The translations under genes were made by a program, and so were the position numbers. Shown here in pieces: positions 1 through 12,839 of a stretch of DNA of 64,000 bases (position 1 is its first letter; every line of letters starts with the position of its first letter). Source of the DNA: Ailanthus altissimus (taxonomy: Eukaryota > Streptophyta > Magnoliopsida > Sapindales > Simaroubaceae). The notes below the pieces were generated by a model, which saw only the letters and a list, made by a program, of their open reading frames with translations, was not told where the DNA came from and made no database searches. Location: NCBI GenBank assembly GCA_946807835.1, contig OX327691.1, forward strand, positions 14,001,688 through 14,065,687. Direction: 5' to 3'.

Positions 1-2600
1 ATTTTCAACTTTCATTCAACACAGAAATCCTTAGCAAGTTGCTAGTAAGTTCAACACTAAAATCAACCATAACCTAACATATAAATATAAACTTCTCTTG
101 ACAATATTTAAACATTCATTTCAATTTCTTTCAGAATTATAATAATTGAATTATGACTGGGACAATTATTAAACCGGAGATACGCAGAGTTTTCTCAGAG
201 ATTAACACTCTACTACGTCACCAGTAGCAACTTTGTTACCGGGAGCCCAGAATATATCCATTACAAATTCTTACTTAAAATCATCCAATAACCACACTTT
301 ATAAAACTTAAACCAAATCCAATCCACACACAATGAAATAATACATAAGTATTTATTCAATAGGGACAAATCAAATATCATATCCCACGTGTCCCCAAAT
401 GAAACACTCGGTAACCTAGCAACTTAGGGAACCCAAGAAACAGCAGAAGCCTTGCCAAATCCGCTAAGAACACATGCACCTTATTTACCTGAAATCACTA
501 TAAACTATAATGAGTATAAAACTCAGTAAGCATATTAGTTTTTCATATATCAAATACAAATACATATATGTACACAATGCATATGTATGATATGCTGTGA
601 TCAATCAAAATCATAATCTTATCAAATCACATATCATGTAAGCGCTTACACATTCTTTCAAAACACATAATAGGAATACCATCACTCAACTACTACTTAG
701 TAGGACTTACATATCACATATCACATAATGAGCCAAATGTCACTCGTAGGTGACATACCGTATGAGAGGAATAGTACAAGTGAGGTCTTGAAATTACACA
801 TATATAATGCTCATGCCCGAAGGTAAAAGCCAAACCCTCACCCTGATCATCGGTGAGTCCTCTCACATGCACCAATACGCCACCACACGAATGTGATGAC
901 TCACACTTCCTTTAGGTACCAATAGGATCCTCCCTACATACGGAACACATAACATATACCAATCCCGAAGGAAAGGCCACACATAAAGGCTCCACAAATC
1001 ACATAAAATGCCTACTAAGTTAACAGTGAGTTCAAGTACCCTCAAAACACAAAATATTTCTCATGACATATTACACTTCAAAAGCTTTCTTTGTTAAACA
1101 TATCTTATTTTGAAAGCTCACTTTCAAAAACACATGTATGTCATGTATGTCCATGCTCACATTCATAAATACATATCTTCACATTTCATATCAAAATATA
1201 CTTTGACATAACATAAACATATTCTTAACCACATTTACAAAATCATACAAAACAATTACTACGTTTATTGTGATTTCAGTAAAAAGTCTAGTATACTTAC
1301 CTCTTAGCACTTACAGCTACAAGGCTTAAATCTCCTTAACCTATCAATGGAGATCAATCCTTTCATAAGCCTCACAATTCACACAAATACTTAAATAGCT
1401 TACAAAATTATACACAATGCATTTAACGCATCAAATTGGTCTAAATACTTGATTTCTCAAAACTTGTCATTCTGACCACTTACACTTAACAAAATTTTCT
1501 AATACATTAAATGATGTCCAATTACTCCAAAATCAGAATGTATTAATCTTGACTCATATATCCTTCCTATATATGAATATTATATCAAAATTCCTACACA
1601 ATCCATTTCATACACATCATCGAATCCAAACTACAAACCTGACAGGATCAAGATACTTACTGAACAGTATTCAATCTCCCAATTTTATAAAATCATATAC
1701 TAACTAAAAAATTATAAAACTACCACATAATTACTCTTAACACATATCTCAGTCCATGATAAATATTTCACTTCCAAATCACTGCCAAAAGTATTTTAAA
1801 ACTATTTTATTCTATAACTTTAAAAATCTGTTAATCAAATATTGCAATGAGCGGATATACTTTAGAAAATCATAACATTTCAACCACATTGATCTAAATT
1901 CTCAATTCCGAGTATATCATATTAGACATATAAACTTATCATATTCCACAAATTCGTAATTTTTGAAGATCATTCAGTAGGACAAACATTGTTTGTCACT
2001 GTATTATACTGTTCACATAGGAAATTTCCAGAATTTCAGGGTCATTTTGGTAAATTCACTAAAAATTCAATTTCCAGAATTTTCAATCGATTCAAAGTTT
2101 CAGATGATCCTAAACATGTCTAATTTCATATACTCAAAATTCAAAATCAGAATAGAATCACAATAATTTATAAAATTCCTAGATCAATAGGTTATCCAGC
2201 AGAAATTCCATAATTCATCATGATTTATCAAACTATCTTATAGATCATCATCAATTCTCATATGATCTTACGAAATACACAACAAATCCTCAATTATACA
2301 TATTTTCAGAAATCAAAACTTAAAGGAATTAACTTAATTAATACCAATAAATTGAGAAATACGTATGATATACCTCTTGAAATTCAAAATTCCAATTTCT
2401 TCTTCTTTTTCTTCTTCTTCTCCTCTTTCTCTCTTCTCTATTTCTCTCTTCTCTCTCTTAAAATGGGTAGCTCGACCTAAAAATGGTAAATTAGGGTTTA
2501 AAAGTGTATTTTTATACTAAGAGGCTAATTTTTGATATTTACGAATTTGCCCCTAAAACTTTCAAAGTATAACAATTTGGTCCCTAAAATAAATCTAAAG
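1..2600. other. Noncoding AT-rich DNA, probably old LTR-retrotransposon sequence
   Basis: No convincing coding exon is visible on either strand. The style is that of plant LTR/UTR sequence read backwards: long runs of short AT-rich words, a pyrimidine tract at about 2395-2460, and a stretch at about 2485-2600 resembling the AT-rich ends of plant gypsy LTRs. I see no second LTR copy, primer site or pol motif in the window, so the retrotransposon origin is inference. The two short open frames here (863-1045 minus, 2262-2480 plus) are low-complexity and unsupported. Confidence 0.35.
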
Positions 2601-2732
2601 TCATACAAATAAACCCAATACTAATCGTATATCCTTAACCTATAAAAATATTACTAATAACAATATATAATTCAAGTATCACCAACATACAAATAAAATA
2701 CGTATATTTATACATATATAAATACTTATTCT

Positions 2733-3775
2733 TACCAGTCGTGGATACTGGTTACTACATATTTACTTACCATTGGTGATGGAAAAGGCTTGACAATAAC
2801 ATATACTGGTTTTGTTTTCATAATGATGATCATAACACAAATATTATTCTAAAAGATATGTTGTGTGTTCCTGAGATTACAAAGAACTTGACTGTTGAGT
2901 TTCTTGATAAAACCTAGAGACAGGCAATGTTGCTAAGCATTTTCTGTACAGATTGCTATTATCACAACCAAACATACTACTAAAAAATTCTGTATTAACA
3001 ATAAATAAACCCTTCTCTATGTTTTTCGTTCTTAGTCCAAGTTGTATAGGATCTTTTTATACAAATAAACAAGCTTGTAAGATGTAAACTACTTATGTCA
3101 AAAGTGCTTTTATAAGCAGTAGCCATAAAGTGAGTGCAATATTTAAGGCATCCTAATGACTATACCTTGTACCAAGTTCTCAAACATTGTAAGATTCCAT
3201 GGTCTATGAAAAACAATACTTTACCAAACTTTTGTAATGCTTATCAATATGGAAAATCTCATAAACTGCACTTTCTAGTATCTAAAACAAAAACAAATGC
3301 ACTATTACAACTCTTTTATATTGACATTTGGGGTCTTGCACCCATTATATCTAGAAAATGATATAAATACTACATTAGTTTTGTAGATGACTTGATATAC
3401 ATAGATTTTTTCATTAAAAGTTAAATCAGATGCCTTGATATCTTCTAACACTTCAAAACCTAGATAGATAAATAGTTAGATAAACAAATTAAAATACTTT
3501 AGTCTAATTAGGGTGGTGAGTATAGATGTTTTGTTCTTTTTCTTCAAAAAAATATGGCATCTTTTTTAGACATCTTTGTCCTTATACATATTACCAGAAT
3601 GGCATTGTGGAGAGAAAGCACAGACACATAGTAGAAGTTGGTCTGACATTGCTTACTCAAGCAAAAATGAGTTTGAGTTTCTAGTGGGAGTCTTTTCATA
3701 CAAGCACGTCTAACTAGTTGCACAATTGCCTATTTCTTCTCATAGTCTTTTGGTACTAATTTACGATGTACCGAA
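2733..3775 (+). pseudogene. Ty1/copia pol remnant (protease tail, GAG-pre-integrase, integrase start)
   Basis: Conceptual translation in shifting frames gives, in order: the end of a copia protease region with a GDGKGLTIT-like strand and LCVPEITKNL; a GAG-pre-integrase segment with LRHPNDYTLYQVL and the Cys/His-like CNAYQYGKSHKLHF; an integrase start with IDIWGLAP; and later the integrase region containing a QNG..ERKHRHIVE-like motif at about 3595-3640. Stops and frameshifts separate the blocks, and there is no reverse transcriptase, RNase H or LTR. It is a truncated dead fragment. It lies immediately before the MULE remnant, and the two look like independent old insertions. Confidence 0.75.
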
Positions 3776-4205
3776 AGAACCTATAAATATAAAATAAGTT
3801 ACGCTTAAAACAAAATAAAAGTTATAAATAATATATTTTTTATTAATATCAACACATACCTGATTGATGTATGTTTATAGAGTTTTTAATGTTGTGTCGT
3901 CCCCTAGATTTTAGTCCTGAGCATGGGTCATTTTTTAGGACCAAAATGACGATTGACTTATGAAAATGTGCAAAAAAAATAGTAAAAGAAAATTAAATAT
4001 TTATATGTTTATAAAGTTTTTTTTTATGTATTTTATACATTTCATTATAAATATATAATTAGTCAAAGCATGCATTATTAACGACAATGAGAAAAAAAGA
4101 AACATAACAAACATATCATTTAAATACAATCGTAACAAAGTATAAATTAACTAGTCAAATAAGGCTCATAACTACATGACTTAAAAATACAAATATAACT
4201 TATAA
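3776..4205. other. AT-rich spacer
   Basis: This lies between the copia remnant and the MULE remnant. No gene, RNA or repeat is recognisable. It may include the terminal part of the MULE, but no matching terminal inverted repeat was found by eye. Confidence 0.4.
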
Positions 4206-6700
4206 AGAACACATTAATTACTATGTAATAGAATTGGGTTTCGACAAGTTTGTCGATTATGTCCATGCTGCTTACAACGGCTGTATATATTCTTCGTGGG
4301 AACTTCACCTTGCGATAGAATTTGATTCTTTCGATGTCTTCCTGATTGTCAGCGTACTATAGGAGATTGGATGTCAGTAGCTCTCAACTCCTCTAGAATA
4401 ATCCAATCTAATGGATGACCAACCGAATTTACTGGTTCACTGTATGCACGCAATAAAGACTCAGTCGTGTAATATCGCGAAAAAAGAGAGTCTAGTATTG
4501 AAATTTGACCTGCCTGTAAACTGTAAGTGCATGAGGACACGGTAGCTACCACAAATTAAACTTTCGACAGCTACATGACTTCCCCGGGATGTCCACTATT
4601 TCATTTCTTTTTCCGTCCTTAATGACAAAATGAGATTGATCTATTGCGTGCATTGTCATGTGAGCAGAATCATCATTGTGCTTCCAAATCTTGTCATGGG
4701 TCCAAGTGGTCAAGAAGTTTGACATATTTCTGCAGCCTCACGTCTCTCAACAAACCATCTTTGCATTAACTCTCTAATCCACTTAATTAAGGCAGTCACC
4801 GTCATGCCACGTGCTTCATTCGTAACAACGTTAATGCTCTCTGTAATGTTTATGGTCATGATGTCATATCTTCTGAATGCTCCCATTGATCGAGCCTATT
4901 TTGAAAAACCAACCTCCTCATCCAAGTATCTCGTTGCCTCCGATTTCATTTCTCACATCTTATTAATTTCCCTTTGAAAATCAGCTATGCAATACGCCTT
5001 GGCAGCAACAAAATAGGAAGCCAAATATCCCCCTTCTTTTGTTGTCTGCGACTGTATCTTATATCATGCTACCAAATTACACTTCAAGTGATGCATGCAT
5101 ATACTATGATATACATTAAGAAATACCTCTCTAATGGCCTTCTCGATACTAGTATATCGATCAGATATAAATACAAGATTTTCAAGATCGCCAATAACTC
5201 TTCGGAGTTTTGTCATAAACCAATTCCATAAAGCATTATTTTCAGAGTCAGCAATACTCCATGTAAGTGAAAAAAATTGATTGTTTCCATCCTTGCAAAC
5301 AGCCACAAACATTGTTCCTAAGTATGCATTTTTTAAAAATGTATCATTAACTACAATAACCGATCGGATGGAAGACTAGATCCCTCTAATACATGATCCA
5401 AGAGCCATGAAGAAATATTTGAAGTGCTTGTAATCGTCAATTTCTAAATGCGTGACTGTACCTGGATTGTGTTGTTTCAATATATGACAATATGTAGGAA
5501 GTAATTTATATGAACCCTCTGGAGTACCACGTATCAACACCAATGCATGCTCCTTAGACCGCCAAACAGTAGGATAAGTTATGTTCACACCAAACTCCTC
5601 ACGTATGTCTGCTTGGATTTCCTTCGGTCTATAAAGTTGACTCATAGATGCAAACTTAGTTTTTATGAATTTGCCAATAATTCGAGACTTTGCTTATCGA
5701 TGACCATCGTGCAATCGATCTAATTGGCACACATGACTTGAATTAATTCTGCGTACAATAAAATGTTTCCTTGCATCTGTCGACACTGCACGTAATCACC
5801 ATCGGCATCTATTATCGTCACATTTTATCTCAAAATGATCTTTTGTCGACCTTGACACTTTAAAGCTCCAATTACCTTTAAGTGCTAGCATACTAATAGC
5901 CTGGTGAAGTTTGTCTTTGCTATCAAATAACATTCCTACAAACACATCGTCAATTTCACTACTCGATATCATATTCGATATGCCCAAGTTTGATAGTGGT
6001 ATTGGAGGCATAAATGCAAAGGGGTTTTTCACTTCACAAAAATCTATTCTTCTAGCTTCAACATTTAGGGAGCTTGTTGAAACATAACAACGTTCGCCGT
6101 CTGCTAAAACACCCCCTTCTAAATTATCAATATTTCTAACTTCATCACAGTCCCCTTCCACATCCCTAATATTTCCAATGTCATCACAAGCGTAATGTGT
6201 ATAGGCTGGGTCTTCATTGAACGGTATATGAGAAACATTGTAATACTCATTCGTTGTGTTTGAAGGAACCACGGCTGGAATTGATGGAGATGTATGGCTT
6301 ACTTGGTTGCTACCGCTAACTGACATAAAATGAATATGAATCAATGGTGGGTTTTGATTGAGGGGCTGTGTATCATCTTCATAAACGGGAACTCTAGGAT
6401 TCACTGTTGCACATAAATGACAGTACGATCTTCTATTAGCGTTAAAAAAAAATCAAACATCACTGTCATTTCTAATCTCAATATGTTTTAACTTATACCT
6501 CATTGCATCAATTTTGATTTTCAAAGTCACTTTACAGTTCACATTGTCGACTTCCAAGGTATAACATACTGCATTTAAAAGATCTCCAAATTCGGAATCG
6601 AAATCCTAAAATTATTATAATCAACATAACTTTTTTCCTCGTCACTAGAACTCTCTCACTTTCTTCCAAAACAAATAACAATTGCATCATACTCCATAGG
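4206..6700 (-). pseudogene. Mutator-like (MULE/MuDR) transposase, degenerate
   Basis: Reading the minus strand from right to left, the pieces follow the MuDR transposase order. At about 6470-6700 there is an N-terminal segment. At 5796-6404 there is a 202-residue open frame ending in the plant MuDR domain (VGMLFDSKDKLHQAI ... WSFKVSRSTKDHFEIKC). At 5376-5645 comes the segment before the catalytic domain (YRPKEIQADIREEFGVNI, FKYFFMALGSCIRG). At 5064-5312 comes the MULE transposase domain (FVAVCKDGNNQFFSLTWSIADSE, then FISDRYTSIEKAI and MHHLKCNL). Near 4215-4290 is the C-terminal SRCKQHGHNRQTC zinc knuckle. Frameshifts and stops separate the blocks, especially below 5060 and at 5313-5375, so it should be inactive. 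It is a domesticated-type or free MULE fossil; no terminal inverted repeats were identified. Confidence 0.82.
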
Positions 6701-7420
6701 ACCTGAAAAAAAAAAGATAATTATTAAAATTATTTAAAAATAAATCAAAATAATTATTTAAAAATGAAAAAAATGAAAATTATGCACAATTACGTGCATC
6801 TCGGGCCTGAGATGGCCTCGAGGAGCGCCTAATGTGTGCATCTCAGGCTCGAGATGCCTAAATTAATGGTTGCCACACCGGCCGTCGTTTAGTTTTCGTC
6901 AAACACTCAAAATTTTTTATTTTTGACCAGATTTCAACTTCTTTTACATCATTTTAACTCATTTTTCACATTTAATTTATCAATAACACCTATTTTTAAC
7001 TTTAAATGTAAGTTTTACCTAATTTTTAACTAAAATTAAATTTTCTAAAAAAATTTAAAAAATTTACAAGATTTAGCTATTTTCTTGATTTGAAGTGATA
7101 AATATACTCAACAACACTCGATTTTCGCAATAACAATTTTAAAAATATTCGGCCATTAATATGATTATTTGTTCAATAGAAAGAAAGGGGGTGAAGTTTA
7201 TGTTTTTTATATTAGAAAAAATGTGTCTAAAAATAAATATTTTAGTTAATAAAGTAGAATTAATTTAAATATGATTAAAAAAGAATAATAAAAAATAAGA
7301 GAATTATTATGAAAAATTTTCAATATTAAAAGCAAAAGGGTTTAATTTTAATGAGGATTTTTGAGATTGTTAGGATAAGGCCCAGCAATTGATTGGGTTG
7401 GACGTCTTTTACTCTACTGC
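6701..7420. other. AT-rich spacer with two adjacent palindromes
   Basis: Mostly A/T runs between the MULE remnant and the TPR gene. The only structured part is at 6796-6857, described separately. The last 100 bases are probably promoter and 5'UTR of the TPR gene; no clear TATA box stands out. Confidence 0.4.
6796..6857. repeat. Pair of near-palindromes (CATCTC...GAGATG)
   Basis: Two 18-20 bp near-palindromes stand 22 bases apart: CATCTCGGGCCTGAGATG at 6797-6814 and GCATCTCAGGCTCGAGATGC at 6838-6857. Each differs from its own reverse complement at two positions, and they are near-copies of each other. They are strikingly GC-rich against their surroundings. They sit just upstream of the MULE remnant's 5' end. 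Confidence 0.6.
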
Positions 7421-7529
7421 TGGAAAGCCCACGGCCCATGTTGAACCGCTAGAACTAGAAGTTACGATGGTTAGTTGCCATTAGGCTGCCGAGAGATTGA
7501 GAAAGTTACCAGAGAAAAACTTGAGAGAG

Positions 7530-10491
7530 ATGAAATTAACGTGGAACAAGAACAAGGGCAACAAGAAGAGGCCATTGCCGCAATACCCACACCTCCCTTT
7601 TGACCAACAACACCAAGAACATCAACTAACTGAGTCTGAGTCCGAGTCCGAGACTGAGCTGAAAAACAATGAACTTCAAGAGCCGGTAGACACCAAACGA
7701 CTCGCCGAATCTTTCCAAGCCCTAGGCAATAAGCTGGCTGAGGTACCCTTCACTATCATTTTATTTTTTTCACATTCATTTTCCTGTTGAAAGACATACT
7801 CTTTGTTCTGGGTGTGTTCAATATATACCATATGTACGCTTCGTTTGATGCATTCTGTAAAGCAATAGAAATTTTTTTTTTATAATTTTATCGGGTGGTT
7901 TATATGGATTCAACTAACTGCAGTGCTTTTCAAGGAAATAATTAGGCTGACCCAATTGAAGAAGTGTGATTACGGAAGTGTTAACATGATTGATAACTGG
8001 GTATCCTCTGGTATTCCTGTTTCGTACTTGATTCTCCTCAAAAATCAAATCAGTATTACATATTTGAGGTACTAGTTAGCAGTAGGCTGACTAAAGTTTT
8101 AGGCGGTTGCATAATTTTTCTATGTCATCCTCTTGCCTTTTTTGTTTAGTTGATTTACATGTTGAATAATCTGACTACATTCTTAGAATATAGTGAGACG
8201 ACTGAAGGATCAATATTGAAATGTTAATGTTTGCCTCCAAAGTTGAATTAATCTCCGTGGTTTGCTCTTTTACTTATCATCTCATTTATTGCTACTTGAT
8301 TTGCAAGTTTGTTTCTCCGTTGTTTTGGTGGCTGATAAAGTTGTTTCATTTTGAGTTAATGACTGGTTCTTGTAATACAGATTAATGGTATCCTTTGAAG
8401 TGCTTTAGAAAAATTTAGGACATGCGATCTCATGTCTTTGGATGCTTGCTCGTGTTATATGCTATGGTTTGTGCTAGCACTAAATAATGGTTTGAGTTTA
8501 CTTTTGCTCTGCATGAATTCATTATTGTGCCACATTTATTTTGAAGGATGGGAAATACCGGGAAGCACTTGGGAAGTGGGAAGCTGCTCTTAATTTGATG
8601 CCTGAAAATGCAGTTTTGCATGAGCAAAAGGCACAAGTTTTACTAGAAGTTGGAGATGCATGGAGTGCCTTGAAGGCAGCCACCCGTACGACCAAATTCA
8701 TATCTCCTCTCTGTTTATTTCATGTATTATATTTAAAAAGAAGTTTAAATGCTCCAAGTGCTTAATTTGTACATAAAATAGCAGTATGTGTTTAAGAACA
8801 TCCTTCAAGTAATTTTTATATGGTCTTGTATTTTAAATATGTCTTCTCCCTTTTAGCATATTTTCAGTCCATATTTTTAATCAAAGGCAAACCTTCTTGT
8901 ACAATATATCCAGTTAACAGAATCTTAACTTTTGTTCTTCTTCCAACTAGTGTTTTTCTATTCTAGTACCAAGATACACAATGTAATGGTAATGGATTCT
9001 ACATTCAACTTGACAGGGGCTACTGAATTGGAACCATCATGGACAGAGGTATGTCAACCTTAAATCCTTTGTATTAGAAATTGATAGAAATTCCTTAAAA
9101 TGCTCTTTTCTTTTTTCCTTTTATAGTTGAAACAAATTTTCATTTCAGTTTTCTGTTTTGGTGGTTTTCAGTTTTTATATGAATCCATTTTCTATGGTGA
9201 TTTTGTAGAAATTTTAACTGAGTGTACTATGATTTAGATGGCAATTTCAAGGTTTCCTACAAAGTGTTATGAAACTAATGGAACGATTTTAAGAACTAAT
9301 TATGATGCATGAAATTAGTTAATTTTAATCAGGAATGCATATTGCTTTTGTCCTTAAAACTCCTTGTCAGCTAGAGTTTCCTATTAGATTGACCTTTGAG
9401 TAAACTCTCTAATGACGTTTATTGTTTATCAATATCATTTGCATCTAAGAAAAAATGTTAATGTAATATTTTTGGATGTTGATCTTTATAGTATTCAACT
9501 TCCAAACTCTGTTTGTGGTCTTTTCTTGTTTGCTTCGTTGTTGTTTCCTGCTACAATTAGGATTCTTCAACTAGTGTCATTTGTAACTAGTTCCTCAATT
9601 TTTTATTGTAAGTTGTAACAGCCATGTAAGGACCTTGCTAATTAACTACATTCATAGTCAAAGAAAGTCTTGTATTAGATGATTGTTTAGTTATATCTTC
9701 TGTTTTTCATGTGAACTTCATCGAAGTTTCAAAGGAAACAATAGTGAACTTGAAGAAGCCTTTTGTTCTGTTCATGTCCAGTGTTCTACTCTTTTTCTTT
9801 ACAAGACTGGTTTCTTTCAGGCGTGGGTCACCCTTGGTAGGGCACAGTTAAACTATGGGGAGCCTGATAATGCAATTGACAGTTTTGACAAAGCATTAGC
9901 TATCAAGGTACACAACTTGACATGACATCAATTTATCTCCCTATAATTTGTCACCCTATTTTAGGAAATTTGTATTTGTTTTGGACCTCTGGCTTGCAGC
10001 TTGATATTAGGTGGTTGTCTGTCAAATGGTGACAGTGGAATTGCCACTCAAAAATTGGCATAATATATTTGTTTAAGTTCTATGTTGAGTAAAATAAACA
10101 AACTTTAAAGTAGTAGGAGCTTGACAATGCTTGAAAAATCTTTAATAGTTTGAGGCGCCAAATCAAAATTGGTTATTCAATGCATTTGATATTTGCTTTA
10201 ATGAAAAGAGTAATAAAAGAGTATATATTTGTAGCAAATGCACCCGGAATAAGACTTTCCCTAAAGGAATTGGTGTACTCAAAAGTGTAACTTTGTGGAG
10301 TTATACTTTCAGTGTAACTTTGTTGCAAACTCATTTAAGTGTGCCCCTCTATGCAGCCTGATTCTGAGGAGGCTCGAGATGACAGGCAGACTGCATTACA
10401 CCTTATAAAGAGGAGAAAGCAGCTTCATTTATCTGGCTTGAGTACTGCTACAAACCGTTATGCAGTTGGTGATAAAGCTGAAGTCTCCTGA
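7530..10491 (+). CDS. TPR-repeat protein, TTC33-like
   Basis: Small tetratricopeptide-repeat protein of the plant TTC33-like family, expected to act as a protein-binding scaffold; its partners are unknown. Five exons with GT/AG borders: 7530-7742, 8547-8685, 9017-9048 (a 32-base micro-exon), 9821-9907 and 10357-10491, giving 201 residues. The start is MKLTWNKNK; a codon in frame upstream at 7497 is not ATG. Exon 1 encodes a basic then acidic, Ser/Glu-rich N-terminus followed by the first TPR helix (LAESFQALGNKLAE). Exon 2 continues DGKYREALGKWEAALNLMPE, then VLHEQKAQVLLEVGDAWSAL. Exon 4 gives a third repeat (AWVTLGRAQLNYGEPDNAI, then SFDKALAI). The C-terminus is basic (KRRKQLHL). All exon phases join cleanly and no lesion is visible, so the gene looks functional. 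It converges on the acyl-activating enzyme gene. Confidence 0.88.
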
Positions 10492-11172
10492 AGGCAGCTA
10501 CCCAAGAGTTGAATAGGGAAAGGTATCTGGTATAACCTGGGTGGTCTCTGGATTATTGATCTGGTTGTGCTGTATAAGTTCGCTATGGCAGAAACTAAGC
10601 TTCTGTTAGTATGACAGAAGGATAACTGCATGTGACTAGAGAAATTTTCCATGAAAGTTTCTCTGCTGAGGAAGAATTTACTTATTAAGATCTGCTTTAA
10701 TCTAGGAGAAGAATATGTTAACCACTCACCATGGAAGTTTCAAGAGCTCGTGAGTTTTAGTGTAAGTATTATATACTATGTATATCTTCCATACAAAACA
10801 GGACAAAGCTCTATCACCAGCCTGTAAATTGCTTCACTCCGCACGTCAGTGTTAAGTAGTATATTACTTGCATTACCTCTTTTAATACCCCATCGGAATA
10901 ATTGCTTAGCAGGTTGTGATAATTTTGCAATAGCTTTTGCCAGTTAATAACCCATTGCCGCACTATCCCATGGGAAAAATACTCGATTCATTCTTATGCA
11001 GCAGTAGGCGCTACATGAAAATATTGTTACTAACTCCTACTATATTGAGCATGGTATTCCTTTTTTAGTTAAGTAAAACTAATTATAACAAAAGTTGCAA
11101 ACTTGCAGGATAGTATTACATTGAAGGCCCACTTTTGCGGTAAGGCCTAAAATGTTATGGAGTTCAATCAAC
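10492..11172. other. Convergent 3' flanks
   Basis: Noncoding stretch between two convergent genes. The left part is the likely 3'UTR of the TPR gene and the right part the likely 3'UTR of the CoA-ligase gene. No independent gene is seen. Confidence 0.5.
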
Positions 11173-12813
11173 TCAATCCACGTCGTTGACAATTTCTCTA
11201 AGAACAAATTTCTGAATTTTCCCGGTCGAAGTTTTGGGAAGCTCGTCTTGGAATATTACTCTCTTAGGTGCCATGTAATGTGGTAACCTAGCCCTACAAA
11301 ACTCTATTATGTCTTCTTTTGTAGGCTTTTCACTCAACTCCCTCTTCAAACTCACAAAAGCACACGGTGACTCGCCCCAGAATTTGTCTTGCTGAGCCAC
11401 CACAGCCACCTCATTAACAGCTGGGTTCAGATATAACACCGATTCAACTTCAGCACTGCATATATTTTCTCCGCCACTTACGATCACATCCTTTGATCTA
11501 TCTTTGATCTCCACATAACCATCCTCATGAATCACACCAATATCTCCCGTATAAAACCAACCGTTGTCTCTCATGCATGAAGACGTGACTTCTGGTTCTT
11601 TAAGATAACCCAACATAATGGATCCGCCGCGAAAAACAATCTCACCGCGGGTTGATCCGTTGCGTTTTACACTCATTCCCGTCTCAGGATCCACGACATC
11701 CATCTCCGCCAAGCCTATAGTTCTTACTCCTTGCCTTGCTTTTAGTCTTGCCCTCTCTGAATCGGGCACTGTATTCCATTGCGGTTTCCATGCACATGAC
11801 ACTACAAAACCACCCGTTTCAGTCAACCCGTAGCTATGACTCACTGTAAAACCCAGTGTCTCGGTTCTTAAGAGCACCGGTACCGGCGGCGGAGCTCCGG
11901 AAGTGAGAATTTTGACTGGTTTATCTAGAGGCTTAACTTTGGGGTAGTTTGATAGCATGTTGAGCACCACAGGTGCACCACACATGTGAGTGACTCCATG
12001 CTGTTTGATCAAGCCGTAGATGGTTGGCACGTCGATTTTCTGGAGGCAAATGTTCGTCCCACCAACGGCAGCCATGCCCCAGATGAAGCTCCATCCGTTG
12101 GCGTGAAACATGGGTAGGGTCCACAAGAAAACCGGTTGATTTGTAATGGCCCAATCAATCAATGAACTGACGGTGACGATGAAGAGGCCCCTGTGGCAAT
12201 GCACCACTCCTTTAGGAGACGAGGTCGTGCCTGATGTGTAGTTCAATACCATTGGGTCCCACTCACTTTCCGGCTGGACCCACTTGAAGTTTGGGTCACC
12301 TTTGTTAACCATGCTCTCATAAGTATAAAAAAAATCAACGGTTGATGTCGTTGATGATGCATCATCATCTATGAGGACGAGTTGTGGAGGTTTGGAGTTT
12401 GGCGGGAACAAAGAGAGCGCTTCAAGGACAAGAGAGAGACACTGATAAACAACGAATACGAGCTTTGATTCGCTGTGATGCAGCAGTATTGAGATTGTAC
12501 GTGCGTCAAGGCGAGTGTTAATAGTGTTGAGAATGGCACCGGACATGGGGACGGCAAAATGAAGCTCGTACATGGCGGGTATGTTAGGGGCCAGAACGGA
12601 CACCACGTGGCCTCTCTTGATACCGATGGATGATAGTGATGATGCCATCCGGAGGCATCGACGGTGGGTCTGTGACCATGTGTATCTAGTGTTGTTGTAC
12701 ACGATGGAAAGGCAATCAGCGTAAGCCGTACCAGCTCTTTCCAAAAACCCTAATGGGGTGAGAGGACACGAGTTCGCAGGTTTTGGCCTTAATTTCTCCA
12801 TTGATATTTTCAT
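11173..12813 (-). CDS. Acyl-activating enzyme (AMP-dependent acyl/aryl-CoA ligase)
   Basis: ATP-dependent ligase of the ANL superfamily: it makes an acyl-AMP and then an acyl-CoA. It resembles plant acyl-activating enzymes of the AAE5/AAE11/cinnamate-CoA ligase group; the substrate cannot be read from sequence. One exon, 546 residues, normal family length. Motifs: P-loop-like YTSGTTSSPKG at 192-202, YGLTET at 328-333, YTGD at 421-424, the hinge region DRSKDVIVSGGENI at 438-451, and the catalytic-lysine motif KTSTGKIQK at 527-535 (Lys532). The typical family start (MEK.RP..AN..PLTP) matches Met5 at 12801, so Met5 may be the real start rather than Met1. Related enzymes often end in a peroxisomal PTS1 tripeptide; this one ends IVNDVD, so it may be cytosolic. 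No stop or frameshift is visible. Confidence 0.93.
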   Translation of the reverse strand: MKISMEKLRPKPANSCPLTPLGFLERAGTAYADCLSIVYNNTRYTWSQTHRRCLRMASSLSSIGIKRGHVVSVLAPNIPAMYELHFAVPMSGAILNTINTRLDARTISILLHHSESKLVFVVYQCLSLVLEALSLFPPNSKPPQLVLIDDDASSTTSTVDFFYTYESMVNKGDPNFKWVQPESEWDPMVLNYTSGTTSSPKGVVHCHRGLFIVTVSSLIDWAITNQPVFLWTLPMFHANGWSFIWGMAAVGGTNICLQKIDVPTIYGLIKQHGVTHMCGAPVVLNMLSNYPKVKPLDKPVKILTSGAPPPVPVLLRTETLGFTVSHSYGLTETGGFVVSCAWKPQWNTVPDSERARLKARQGVRTIGLAEMDVVDPETGMSVKRNGSTRGEIVFRGGSIMLGYLKEPEVTSSCMRDNGWFYTGDIGVIHEDGYVEIKDRSKDVIVSGGENICSAEVESVLYLNPAVNEVAVVAQQDKFWGESPCAFVSLKRELSEKPTKEDIIEFCRARLPHYMAPKRVIFQDELPKTSTGKIQKFVLREIVNDVD

Positions 12814-12839
12814 TGAATATATTTAAGAATCTCAGTGGC

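Noticed and set aside
11618..12557. Several open frames overlapping the CoA-ligase gene
   Set aside because: They are other-frame shadows of a well-supported 546-residue enzyme.
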